In this document: one piece after another, positions 18,317 to 29,572 of the stretch
How the letters are laid out: each line of letters starts with the position of its first letter
Position numbering within the stretch: the first letter of the stretch is position 1
Assembly (NCBI GenBank): GCA_023213195.1
Contig: CP096135.1
Location: 1,940,616-2,004,615, forward strand
Length of the DNA stretch: 64,000 nucleotides
Source of the DNA: Sphingobacteriales bacterium JAD_PAG50586_3
Lineage (GTDB): Bacteria > Bacteroidota > Bacteroidia > CAMBQF01
Direction of reading: 5' to 3'
Position numbers and translations under genes: made by a program
Notes under the pieces: model-generated
Database searches by the model: none
The model's input: the letters and a program-made list of their open reading frames with translations, nothing else
Told to the model about the DNA's origin: nothing

Positions 18317-18873
18317 TTAAACGGTCATAATTTCTTTTTCTTTTGCCTCCAGGTGCTTATCTATCTTAGCAATAGCATCATCAGTAATGCCTTGTATTTT
18401 AGTTTCAGCACTTTTAGCCTGGTCTTCAGGAAGGCCTTCTTTTTGAAGCTTTTTAATAGCCTCGTTAGCATCGCGGCGAAGGCTGCGAACGGTAACGCGA
18501 GCGTGCTCCGTTTCTTCTTTAGACTGCTTAACAAGGCCCTTGCGGCGCTCTTCTGTTAATGCAGGTATGTTAATGCGGATAGTGGCCCCATCGTTAGTTG
18601 GGTTGTAACCAAGGTTAGCGTTAGATATAGCCTTTTCAATAGGCGTAATCATATTTTTTCCCAAGGTTGTATAGCCAGTGTACGTGCATCGGGTGTACTA
18701 ATGTTGGCTATTTGGCTAAGCGGGGTGCTGTTGCCGTAATAATCAACGTGGATAGAATCAAGCATACCGGGGTTTGCACGTCCGGCGCGTATTTTTTGTA
18801 ATTCAGACTCTAAGTGGCTAATGGCTTTTTCCATTTGCGCTTTTGCCGCTTCAATAACTTCTTTTTCTGCCAT
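18317..18873 (-). CDS. frr: Ribosome recycling factor, one frameshift near 18660
   Basis: RRF splits post-termination ribosomes together with EF-G and is essential in bacteria. The frame from the ATG at 18873 (MAEKEVIEAAKAQMEKAISH) reads through KIRAGRANPGMLDSIHVDYYG and ARTLAIQPWEK, then stops. The second frame resumes at NMITPIEKAISNANLGYNPT and ends in TEERRKGLVKQSKEE and EAKEKEIMTV. Adding one A to the six-A run near 18660 restores WEKNMITPIEKAI and a normal 185-residue factor. Since frr is essential and normally single copy, the break is very probably a sequencing error. Confidence 0.95.
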
Positions 18874-18963
18874 GGTAGTTGAATAAGGGTGCAATTTTAG
18901 TGAAAAAAAGATAGTTGGCTAATTCAAAATGCATTTCTTTAACCGTTAAGCTAAAATGGTTGG

Positions 18964-19167
18964 CTATTCCCTCTTCCCTTTTAAATAAGCATAAACAGCC
19001 ATAGCGTGCCCATGACCTAAGTCAAAATCTTCTTTAAGCCATTTTACAATTTCGCCGGCTTTAAAACCCTCTTTTAACAAGCCTTTATCTTCAGCCAGTT
19101 TTTTCAACTCGTCAGGCCCTTTACCAGTTTTGGCCTGTATATTATCTAAATATGCTTTAAACGACAT
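18964..19167 (-). CDS. DUF4287 domain protein
   Basis: 67 residues matching the compact DUF4287 domain: MSFKAYLDNIQAKTGKGPDE, then GFKAGEIVKWLKEDFDLGHG and HAMAVYAYLKGK. It is the third gene of a leftward operon after a RibD-C-like reductase and a DoxX protein, with no gap. DUF4287 proteins occur with SRPBCC/AHSA1 stress proteins; the biochemical role is unknown. Cytoplasmic. Confidence 0.8.
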   Translation of the reverse strand: MSFKAYLDNIQAKTGKGPDELKKLAEDKGLLKEGFKAGEIVKWLKEDFDLGHGHAMAVYAYLKGKRE

Positions 19168-19168
19168 G

Positions 19169-19549
19169 CTATACCGATTTTAGTTTTGCTGCTTGTAGTT
19201 TATGGTAGCTAAAATACGACACCGCTTCAACAGCAATAAAAATAAGGAAAAACGACCAATCTGTAAACGGTGCGCCCAAGGCCATAACGGCGTACATAGC
19301 GCCCGAAAGGTCGAAGAATAAGCCGGCATAGGCCCATTCTTTAATACGCGGAAAAGCAGGAACCAGTAATGCTATTGAACCTAATAGCTTGGCCATACCA
19401 ATAAAGCCCTGCATGTATAACGGAAATCCCAGCGATGTAAAAAGGCCAACCGAATCTGCATTGCCCAATATGTTAGGTATAGCGGTAAAGGCCATAAAGC
19501 CTGCAAACAATACTGTAGATACCCAATAGGTAATTTTAGTTGCTTTCAT
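19169..19549 (-). CDS. DoxX-like family membrane protein
   Basis: 126 residues with four hydrophobic helices: WVSTVLFAGFMAFTAIPNI, FIGMAKLLGSIALLVPAF, YAGLFFDLSGAMYAVMALG and WSFFLIFIAVEAVSYFSYH. The motif GFxGMAKLLGxxALL is typical of DoxX-like proteins. It lies 5 bp after the reductase gene and 1 bp before the DUF4287 gene. DoxX-like members are linked to redox or stress functions without a settled mechanism. Confidence 0.8.
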   Translation of the reverse strand: MKATKITYWVSTVLFAGFMAFTAIPNILGNADSVGLFTSLGFPLYMQGFIGMAKLLGSIALLVPAFPRIKEWAYAGLFFDLSGAMYAVMALGAPFTDWSFFLIFIAVEAVSYFSYHKLQAAKLKSV

Positions 19550-19554
19550 AATTA

Positions 19555-20121
19555 TTATGCTTTTATAGGTTTATAAGTTAGTACTACAATACCACAGCTA
19601 AAGGGTGTGGCCTTAACAAGTTCAAGCTTTGTTAGCCCGTTAAATATTTTTAAGCCCGTGCCAATAGCGGTAGGGTTTACAAACAGGTTAAGCTCATCTA
19701 TAAGTCCTTCGGCAATAAGGCTGGCATTAAAGCCTGCTCCGCCGTAAACTATAATATTATCGCCTTCTTGTTTTTTTAACTGATTAATTTCATCGGCCAG
19801 GTTGCCTTTGGCTAACACCGTATTGGCCCAGGTTGACTCTTCAAGCGTTTTAGTAAATACTACCTTAGGGGTATCTACCATTAGCTTAGCAAAATCATGG
19901 CTAGGGTCTTCGGGGTTGTTGGCAACATTGGTCCAGTGTGTTATAAAACCATCGGCCATGCCTCGGCCCAGTAATATTGTGCCAATAGGCTTGTGCAGGT
20001 TATCTACAAAATCTTTAAGTTCATCGTCCCAGTTCCAGGTCATCCAGTCCATTTCATGGTTTGGGCCTGCAACATATCCATCAATAGACATTTGCACCTG
20101 CAATTTCAACTTCCTCATCAT
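19555..20121 (-). CDS. RibD C-terminal domain / dihydrofolate reductase-like protein
   Basis: About 188 residues. The start is one of the paired ATGs at 20118-20121; the upstream TTG at 20127 is less likely. The family opening KLKLQVQMSIDGYVAGPNHE, the WDDELKDFV and TILLGRGMADGF segments, the nucleotide-binding IIVYGGAGFNASLI and the tail GIVVLTYKP are all present. The fold is that of RibD-C and DHFR and binds NADPH, but most members of this small group have no assigned substrate. First gene of the operon with DoxX and DUF4287, and probably stress-related. Confidence 0.85.
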   Translation of the reverse strand: MMRKLKLQVQMSIDGYVAGPNHEMDWMTWNWDDELKDFVDNLHKPIGTILLGRGMADGFITHWTNVANNPEDPSHDFAKLMVDTPKVVFTKTLEESTWANTVLAKGNLADEINQLKKQEGDNIIVYGGAGFNASLIAEGLIDELNLFVNPTAIGTGLKIFNGLTKLELVKATPFSCGIVVLTYKPIKA

Positions 20122-20500
20122 GCTCAATTTTTAAATTTACTTTGCAAATATGGAAAGGAATTTCAACTTACGTAACGTGCAAAAACGACATTGCAAAGGG
20201 TGAAATACGACAGGGTAGCGTTCAGATAAGTAACATATTTAGACATGAAAGGCCGAACACCACGAACTACTCCCTAAATTTATTTCAGTTTAAGCTCTTT
20301 TAGTTTTGGTATACATAATTCAATTTCTTGTTCCATAGTTTAGAATTTTTAGTTGGAGTTATTATTGAATTGCGATTGATCCTGTCAATAAATTGAGGCA
20401 TTGATTGTAGCGAAAATAAGTATAATAAATTTATCTCTACAGGCAACAAATCAAAGCTTTAAAGAAATGCTGATAAGCTCAATTGTTAGAGCAGATTATT
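20122..20500. other. Intergenic region with no gene seen
   Basis: About 380 AT-rich bases upstream of the RibD-C operon and downstream of the giant T9SS gene. No supported gene. A CATATTTG (minus strand, near 20147) resembles a -7 box for the RibD-C operon with one mismatch. Confidence 0.5.
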
Positions 20501-20546
20501 ACATAAAAAAGAGGCCGACTACATGTAGTCGGCCTCTTTTTTATGT
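20501..20546. terminator. 46-bp perfect palindrome, bidirectional terminator
   Basis: 20501-20523 is the exact reverse complement of 20524-20546. The GC core GAGGCCGACT is flanked by six A on one side and six T on the other, so it terminates in both directions. It lies 17 bp beyond the stop of the giant gene at 20563. Confidence 0.85.
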
Positions 20547-20562
20547 AAGGTTGATAAAGAAG

Positions 20563-23500
20563 TTATTGCTTTCCTAAAAACACTTTTTTGCCTTGTATTT
20601 TACCATCGCTTATTACTTGTATAAAGTAGGTTCCCGGCACAATATCGGCAATGTATAGCTCTTGGCGGCCTTTTAGGGTAGATACCCCTGTTAGGCTTTC
20701 CATGCGCTGACCCAAGGCATTGTACATAAATATGTCGGCTTTGTTGCCACCCCAGTTGTTAAACTCTATTACCACACGCTCGCCCTGTCCGTAGATGTTA
20801 ATGTTATTAGCATCTATACCGTCTATGCCGGTGGTAGATTTAGAAACATTAATCACTTTAGTGGCCACATCGTTACATGTGCTGTTAGAGGCTGTCATGC
20901 TTACCGTGTAAATACCTTCGGCATCGTATGCGTGAACTACTGATGATGAACCGCTTTGGGTGTTACCATCGCCAAAGTTCCAAACATACTCGTTAGCATC
21001 AGCAGCTACACCGGTTAAGCTTACCATCTCATCTACCATTACATTGGTAGCCGATGCGTTGATAGTAGCATCAACCTGGCTATTGCCATTTACGGTAATA
21101 AACTCTTGTGCAGTATAGCCCGATGCATGGGTTACCGATACAACATATTCTTGCGGAGGCAGGTTGGTTACAGATACAGAGCCTGTAAAGTTGGTACCTT
21201 GTGCATACACGTTGTTATCGTTACCACGTACTTCGTAAGTAGACCATACCGTTGGCGCAGGTTGTGTTAACTCAATAGAGCCTGCATTATCACAATCCTG
21301 GTCTGCAACTTCAGCTTGTAAACCGGGTTGGAAGTGTAGCATAAACCTGTTAGCATCATCATTAATTGTCATGTTAAAGTTGTAGCTATTGTTATTGCGT
21401 AAGTCAACCATAGTGCCCAGTTTCAAATCTTCTAAGAAAATCATAGTAGTTTGCGGGAAGGTAGCAATATCATCAAAGGTAAAAGTAAAGTTACCATTGG
21501 TGCCGGGTTTCAAGCCCATTGGCACAACTACAGTTTCTTGTAGCGATGGTAGAGAGTTTATAGAAGCCATTTCGCTGCCCACTTTGGTATACAGTGTAGG
21601 CTGCTCTGCCCGGCTCTCCCATTTCTGCCCATCATAATAATCAAAACCTGTTTGCGCAGCTGCCATAAAGTAGATGTAGGTAACATCGTTATAACCATTG
21701 CCACTAACCATAACATCTAAATTATGTAAGAGATGAGAGTTATCGTCGTAGTAAGTAGCTAAAGTATCTCTACGGTGGCCGTTGGTAAATACAAAGTTTC
21801 CTGTACCCGGGTTAGTTTTACGTACCCAGAAACCTTGGCCTAATGCAGTTATAGGGATATTAGGGCTGCTGCCAGCATTGTAGGTATAATAGGTACCGGT
21901 TAGCGGGCCGCTGCTTAAGTAGAACTGTACCTGTCCATCAAAACCTGCAGGCATATTGTTATTGGGGTTATTGTCAACATCACTGATTTTAATTGCCGAT
22001 GGATATGGGTTAGCAACAAGGTTCCAGCCGTTGTTAGCGTTAGAAAAAACAGCAGTATGGGTACAAGGTAAAGATACGTTGCCAGTTTGGGCTGCACCTG
22101 TGTAAGTAATAACGTTGCCGCTGCTTACTTTGGCACCGTAGCCACGACCCGATGTCATAGTGCCTGTGGTTTGGAACCACCAACCTTGTTGACGGCATAA
22201 TGGAGTAAATGTAAACGGACCAGCCTCTTCCCAACGCATAAATGTGCCGTAGGGCGAGTTCATTGCAACGATGTTGCTAGGGCAGCCGGTTGCAGGTATT
22301 GTTTGCCCCGGAGTACCAGATATAACAAAGCCGCTAACACCACTTAAATCAAGTGTAGAACCTCCGTTGGTAGTAACAACCGGTGTGCCAATATAGCGGA
22401 AACCGTTATTGTTGTTAGAGGTTATGTAACGTTGTACAGCAACATTGCCGCTTAGCGTACCGGCAAAGCCCACTGAATAATCATTTATATAAGCAGTACC
22501 CGATGCGTTAGAAATTGTTCTAATGTTACCATTGGTAGTAAGCTGGCCAGCTTTTAACTCAAGCACACCGGTAATATTAACCTTGTTTACACCACTGGCA
22601 ACAGAAACACCGTTAGTATTATTTACCTGCAAATTGCTAAATATGCCACCGCCAGTAATGCTTTGTGCGGCAGAGCCAGAGAATATGGTTTTACCCGGGC
22701 CAGATACTACGTTATTAGCACCTGTCCAGTTACCTTTTATATCAAGTGTGTAGCCTGCATCAACATAAATAGTTGCACCTGCTGCAATAGTTGTATTTCT
22801 GGCAAAACCATTAGCTCCGGTAGACAATTCAGGGTCAAAAGGACGGTTTGGTATAATAATATCATTATTAACTGTAGGTACAAAATCAGGATTCCAATTA
22901 GTTGCTATGTTCCAGTTATTCTCGTTACCTACACCACCAAAACCACCTTCCCAGGTAAGTGTAGTACAGTTGTTTATTGTTGCTGTTATGGGGCGTACTT
23001 CAAAACAGCCTGCTGGTGTAGTACACCTTACCCAGTACACACCATTAACGGCTATTGCACTGGCAGCAGCTGGGCTTATTACACCTGTTTGATTTACCGC
23101 GCTGGTAGAGTCGTTATAATAAGTAAATGTACTACCAGGTATTCCATTTAGATCAGTAGCCGCAGTTGTTATGTTAACTGTGCCCGGCGCACAAACTGCT
23201 GCTGGGTTAGTTACAGAAAGGCTAGGCCTTGGGTTAACCGCCACAGTAATTGGTGTTGGAGCATTGGCTGTATTATTAAAAATAACGCAGTTTTCGTTAC
23301 TTGTAATGGTAACTGTTACAATATCTCCATTAGCAAGTGCTGATGTGGTAAACGTATTTATACCAGAATTTTGAACCGGCGAACCGTTTACTAAAAACTC
23401 ATAATTGGGGCTTGAACCACCATTAGTAGGTGTAGCAGTAAATGTTAAAGAAGTACCAACACATTGCGCGCCTGTTGGGCTTTGTGCTATAGTAACCGAT

Positions 23501-26500
23501 GGGGTTTTACCCTCGGCAACCTGAAACAAGCCACTACCAGTAACACCGGTGGCAGAAAGCGTAGTGCTATTTGGTGTTGTTGCAAGTGCCGGATAAGCCC
23601 AAGTAGAACCATTGTAATTACCAACAATTAAATTGGCAGCCGTTGGCGATCCAACCAAGTTACCTGCTGTATTCCAGTCTAAAATAACATTATAGTTATT
23701 TGGCAAAACACTATTATTAGCCAAATTCCATATCTGGTTTAAATATTTAGAAGTGCTTAAACAAGACCCTGTGAAGAATGTAGTAGGATTTGCTCTTGCA
23801 GTATAATTTCCTGCTGTAGTAACAGATGGGAAAGTAATTAAAGCAGGTGTATAATTAGATAGTGTACCTACCTCAAAATTCCTAAGCACGTTGCTTCCTG
23901 TTGCAACATATTTCTGTAAGTTTCCATATACCCAACCGTTTGTCAAACTTACACTTCCGGTATTGGTTATACTTACATTATCTGTAGCAAAAGTGGCTGT
24001 TCTTAATATACCATTATTTAGCCCAAGTATACCATTAATAGTAACTCCTGCGCCTGTAAGGGTAACACCTGCAGCATTATCAATAGTTAAATTTTTAACA
24101 GTAGCAGGTAATCCATTACCTGTAACCTGCGCAGCATTTGCAAAGTAGGCATAGCTTCCATCGGTACCATAGGTACGTGTACCAAGACATTGCACATTGC
24201 CCAATGTGCCTCCGGTTGCTGTAATACCTACAATATCTGTAACACCAACGGTGCCCGATGTATTTACATTAAACGCTGCTGTGCCCAAGGTATTGCCTAA
24301 CATATATCGTGGAGTACCCCCTACGCCAAAATTAAATGTACCGCTGTTTGTTACATTTAGTTGGTTGCTTAATAAAATGTTACTGTTTAATAAGTTAACA
24401 GTACTTCCAATGCCATTCGCGGTAAATTTATCATATACAAATAAACTGCCTGTAAGGCCAGAGGTTACTCCGGTATAAACAGTACTAAAATTTACCAGTG
24501 TTTTAGAGCCCGCGTTTACAACGGTTGATGCTGCCAATAATGTAACATTGTCTATATAAATACGGCCTGCGCTTGCAAAGCTATTATATCCATAAAAACG
24601 GACTTTAATGTTGGCATTATTATTACATGCAGCAGGTAGTATTAATGGGTATTGTGGCGATAGCCAAATATCTGTACTAGCACTCGGCACCTGAAAGTCT
24701 GCAATGTTAGACCAGGTTGTGCCACCATCTGTACTTAAATTAACAGCCACCCAAGGATAATCCAAATCAAGGAACTGGCTCCAATTAGACTGAAAGTCAA
24801 AGTCTAGCGACAAAGTTTGAAAGCCTGCTGCATTTAAGCTAACTTCTAAATAATTGCTAGGGGCCAATGTTAAAGAGCCTGCTGATGCAGGAGTAACGCT
24901 TACACAAGAGCCACTTATTGTTACTCCGGGTATACCCAAAGAAAGTGCTGCACCCCCATAGCCTGAAATAGTGCCTGTAGCGATGTAAACGATGCGGCAG
25001 TATTAACAGATACCTCCGGCGTTGTTTCAAAGAAACCGTTCCGGTTAGAGTTTAACTCAAAGTCATAGTATGTAATAGGTATACCTGTTGGATTTTCAAC
25101 CACACAAATAGTAAAGCCAGGTGTTGTAGGGACAGATGCTCCCGCATCGTAAACACGGACAAAATAGGTAGTGCCAATGGTTAACCCACGTATTGTAAGT
25201 GATTCTGCACTGCCCAGTGTAGCAATATTATTTGTACAGCTAGATGCTACTGCTGTAAATGTAGCACTTGGGCAGCTACCGCTGCGTGTATACAATTCAA
25301 AAGCGGCATTAAAGCCTGATGAACCGGTTACCGTTACGGTATGTGTAGTGCTGGTTGCTACAAAAGAGTACCAAACATCATCTTCGGCTGTTCCACTGCA
25401 AGCAGCAGGAACACCATTAGTGCCTTGCGATGCTGTAGCTAACTGAGTGGTACCGGCTGTTGGTAAACATGCATCATCTGGCGATGCAAGAGCTATTGCG
25501 TTACAAGGAACATCATTTGCCGGTGGCAAAGAGATACATAGGTCAAAGTCTGAAATAACACCTGTACCCGCAGTAAATACCCTAACATAGTAAGTGCCGG
25601 CTGTTAAACTTCCTAACAAGCCTGCCTCTGCAGTATTACAATAAACTTGAGAACCGCCACAAGCGTCAAACACCTGTATTATCCTGTCGTTATTGCCAGA
25701 TATATCTGTAATGCTATACCCAACGTTTGTAGTTGATGAGATGACAAATTTATACCAAACATCATCATCGGCAGTGCCGGTGCAAGGTGCAGGTGTTACT
25801 CCGGTAGTAGCTGTAGATGCCGCTGTACTTGCTGTAACAGTATTACAGCCCGGTTGTAATGCTCCAGAAGAAGGTATAGGCAATGCACCTGCACAATCAT
25901 CATTAGTTGGCGGTAATGCAAGGCATAAGGTAAATTCTGAATAGGCAGGGGTTGCCGCAGAAGTATATACCCTTAACCAATAGGTATTACCTGCTGTTAA
26001 ACCACTTAAACTACCTGTTGGGGTTGTTTGGCAGCTAAAAGGACCAACACCACAAGAACTGTTAAAAAACTGGATTACCCTATTATTATCCCCGCTAATG
26101 TTACTAAAAGAGTATGCAACTGATGTGTAGCCTGCAGGCATAACAAAAGAGAACCACACATCATCATCGGCAGTGCCAGAACATGTTGCAACACCAGAGT
26201 TAGTTGCTCCTAAAGTATTACCATTAACGTTAGTACAACCGGGCGCTAATGTGGGGAATGCAATAACACCGGCACAATTATCATTTACAGGAGGTACAGT
26301 TAAACATAAGGTAAATGTTGAGTTAACAGCATTGGCAGATGTATAAGCCCTAACATAATATGTTTGTCCACCTACAAATCCAGTAACGGTTCCAGATTCT
26401 GGGTCAAAACACGATGTAGGGCTAATTGGCGTAAGGCTACCACAAGTGCCGCTATAAAATTGTAGAACCCTGTCTGTATTGCCCGATATATTAATGTTAG

Positions 26501-28976
26501 AATAAGCTATGCTTGTATACCCTGCAGGCATTGTAAAGCTAAACCAAACATCATCATCAGCAGTGCCAACGCAACCAGCAAAAGTTTGGGTGGCACCTGT
26601 TGTAACTACTGTTTGCGATGTGCAACCAGAGGTTGATAACGTACCGAATGCAAATGCACCTGCGCAATTATCATTAAAAGGAGTTATTGTGCGGGTATTA
26701 CCATTGGTAGTGCCTGCATTTACAGCTATGCTGGCATTAGCTGCTGTAGATGAAGCAATAAAAGTATTTCCTCCAACCGCAGTTATAGCAACATCGGCAA
26801 CAATAATATACTGCCTAGTGCCACTTATGCCTGTTTGTGTGCTAATATTAAATGTTAATACAGAGCTAACGGGTGTTGATGTAATTAATACGTCGCCACC
26901 ATTTACAGTTCCACTATTATCAGCATCGTAGTATAATTTAGCATTGGTGCTAAAGTCAGATGCAGAAGCAGTACCGCTATTATTAACTGTAACACTGGTA
27001 AGGTTGTAAGTTGTAGAACCACATGCAGGTGTTAGCGTAAACCCGTGCAATAATTGAGAGGTACCACCGGCAGGTATTGACCCTGCAGCCGGGGTGCCTG
27101 CATTGCTTAGTACTAAGCTTGCAGGTGGCCCTGTTAGCGATATATCAAAGGTACCTACAGCGGCATTATAACCCCATACTAATACTCTGTAAACGGTATT
27201 TGCAGGAGCGCTGATAATAGTAATGCTTTCTGTTCCGCCGCCACCCTGTGCTACACCGCAACCAGCGCCGGTAGTGCTACCGCAAGCACCGGTAAATGCA
27301 GCCATTTCCACATCAAAACTGCCTGTGGGCACTGCCGATACAGTGTAATTACCGGCACATGTAGTTGTAAAAGTATACCACAAACCTTTATCAGTGGCGG
27401 TAGGCGGGTAACTCCCGCAACCTGTTGTTGTTGGCAATGGGCTCTCCGCACTTGCAGTAGAATTTGCTCCGGCTATTGCAGAACCATTTATTGATAATGT
27501 TGTGGAACCAGAACAAACATCGTTTGCGGGGGCCTGCGTCAAACAAATGTTAAAGCCATCCGCTTGTGTTACACTATTATAATCAGTAACCCTAAAATAA
27601 TAAGTTATCCCACTAGTTCCTGTAAATGTTATTACTTCGGCTGTTCCTGCCGATATTGCATCAGAACAACTAATATTAGTTAAAGTAAGAGAAGGGCAAG
27701 TTCCCGTTGAAGAAAAAGCCTGAAGAACAGGGTCATAAGCTCCTAAGCGGGCTACAGTAACAGTATAAGATGATGTTGTAGATGGGGTAAATGAATACCA
27801 AACATCGCCTGCGGCCCCACCGCAACTAGACAGAGTTATGCCTGAAGATGTGGCCGAGCCAGTATTAGTTTGTGTAACATTTGTACACGTAAGGTTTGCT
27901 GTTAATGCTACTGCACCACAAGGCCCATCGTTTAAAATAGTTCTGGTACCGGCAGGGTTTGTTGCCGTAGGTGTTCGGTCAGTTCCTCCTACGTTGCATA
28001 ATGTTATTTGCCCATCTACCACATTGCCAACCGGGGCATTGGGGTCTATATCGTAAGCCAGCCAAAAATGGTTGGTGCCACCGGCTAATGTTACAGCCGT
28101 ACCCGGTGTTACCGTATAACCGCCATTGGGGTTTGGATATGCCGAGCCGAAAGGTGTGCCGGTAGAAAAAGTAGCTGTGTTGCCGGTATAATATAGTTGA
28201 GCATTGGTAAGGTTTGCCGGTACAGGTGTACCCGTAGTATTAAATGTTATAGAGCTACACGTTAATGGAGATGCTGTACCCGTTGTTACAATCTGTAAGT
28301 TTAAAATGGCATTGTTGCTGCTGCCCCTATCTACCGCTGCAGTAGATGCCTGTGCTACAGTGCAAGAGGCAAAAGCCATGGGTAATGGTGGGTTTTCTAT
28401 TGCAATAACATTATCTATACCAATTGTTCTTGTTGTAAAACCGGAAGCTACTTGTGCACGAAATGCAAATTTATAATTGGCTGTTAATAAGCAGGTAAAA
28501 TCGCTGGTAGTAATAGTTGTAAAACTTGTACCATTTTGTGTAGATGAATGCACAACAGTTGGATAGTTGGCCAAAGTTCCGGTGCCAGTCCCTACCCTTA
28601 CTTCTAATGGAATATTTTGTCCGCTTGCTGCATTTGTCCTTACTTTAAATTGAAGCTTATAGGTACGGCCTGCAGTCATGGCAACATTTGCTGTAGTAAT
28701 TACTGCATCAGTAGCAAATAAAAGATTTTGTCCAACCCTGACGTGTCCAGCGGGTGTTCCATCTGAATTGTATGCTGCTGTAGTATTAAATGCCCAATTA
28801 CTACCCAAACCTAGATTATTCGTTGACCAGCCGGCAGGTATTGCACCACCAGTAAAATTTTCTGTCCAAATTGTTGTTTGAGCTTTTGCATTAATAGCAA
28901 ACAAAGCTGTAAACGTAAAAAGTAGCAATACTACTTTGGTTGCTAATGTTTTAAGTAAAGGATAAAAACTTGTCAT
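20563..28976 (-). CDS. Giant T9SS surface protein with PPC-like, PKD and sorting domains, one frameshift near 24955
   Basis: About 2800 residues. I take the ATG at 28976, which begins a signal peptide ending near FAINAKAQT. The N-terminal region contains a jelly-roll-like domain (ENFTGGAIPAGWS), then a tandem series of about seven PPC-like repeats built on PPxNDxCAGA, GTADDDVWFSF, DRVIQF and YYVRVYT. Ig-like and parallel beta regions, a PKD domain (EYVWNFGDGNTQSG) and a T9SS type A tail (MYNALGQRMESL to GKKVFLGKQ) follow. The frame breaks at the five-C run 24953-24957; one more base gives FQAMGGAALSLGIPGVTISG. It is exported and attached to the surface, and the repeats suggest adhesion. The last ~700 residues are nearly identical to the neighbouring giant. 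Confidence 0.85.
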
Positions 28977-29521
28977 AGGCTTACTATTTATATGGTAATA
29001 AATTGGTTGGGGTGGTATAATTGGTGTTGGTTTTATAAGCAAAACCAATAGGATATTCTTGGGTATGTATGCTAAATAAGCCGCTAATTGTGTTAAATAA
29101 GCCACAAAAAGCTGCCAAAACCGTAAGAAACCTTACAGGCAGAAATGAAGTACTGATTTGATTGCAAATAACTGTATTTGTCATAACTAAGTTTTAAAAT
29201 TAGTTTGATAATACAATTACCCCTGATTACACTACCTTAAAATGAGATAGTTACGAAATCCTGGAGATTGAAAATAAATTAGGGTACGTGTGTAATAAAA
29301 GGTAAAAGTTAATTCATAGGCACATTTTACTGTTAATCCTTACATATGCAATGTTAAAACAAGATTAATTTTTTTTTGTGTTATATCCTAGTGATTTTTG
29401 TAAAAATCATATATATATTATTTAAATTACACATAATCAGGCAGTTATATTTTAAAAGGATGATTTTTACTTAATGTTCGACCATTTTTAAGTTTAAGTT
29501 ACGGCTTGTTATTGGCACAAA
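28977..29521. other. Intergenic region between the two giant genes
   Basis: About 545 AT-rich bases. An in-frame upstream extension of the giant gene to 29105 is open but lacks a signal-peptide-compatible start. No other gene is supported. It presumably holds the promoter of the downstream giant. Confidence 0.5.
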
Positions 29522-29554
29522 AAAGCCCCACCTGACTTAGTCAGGTGGGGCTTT
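29522..29554 (-). terminator. Intrinsic terminator after the second giant T9SS gene
   Basis: A 15-bp perfect stem, 29522-29536 with 29540-29554, has a three-base loop. Read leftward it ends in TTTTTTG, 18 bp beyond the stop at 29573. Confidence 0.85.
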
Positions 29555-29572
29555 CAAGCTATTGTAAATTAG

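Noticed and set aside
20280..20336. Eighteen-codon minus-strand frame resembling the start of an IS21 helper protein
   Set aside because: Too short, no continuation in any frame, and no inverted repeats nearby.
28977..29105. Upstream N-terminal extension of the first giant protein
   Set aside because: It would place ~43 residues before a clear signal peptide; the ATG at 28976 is preferred.
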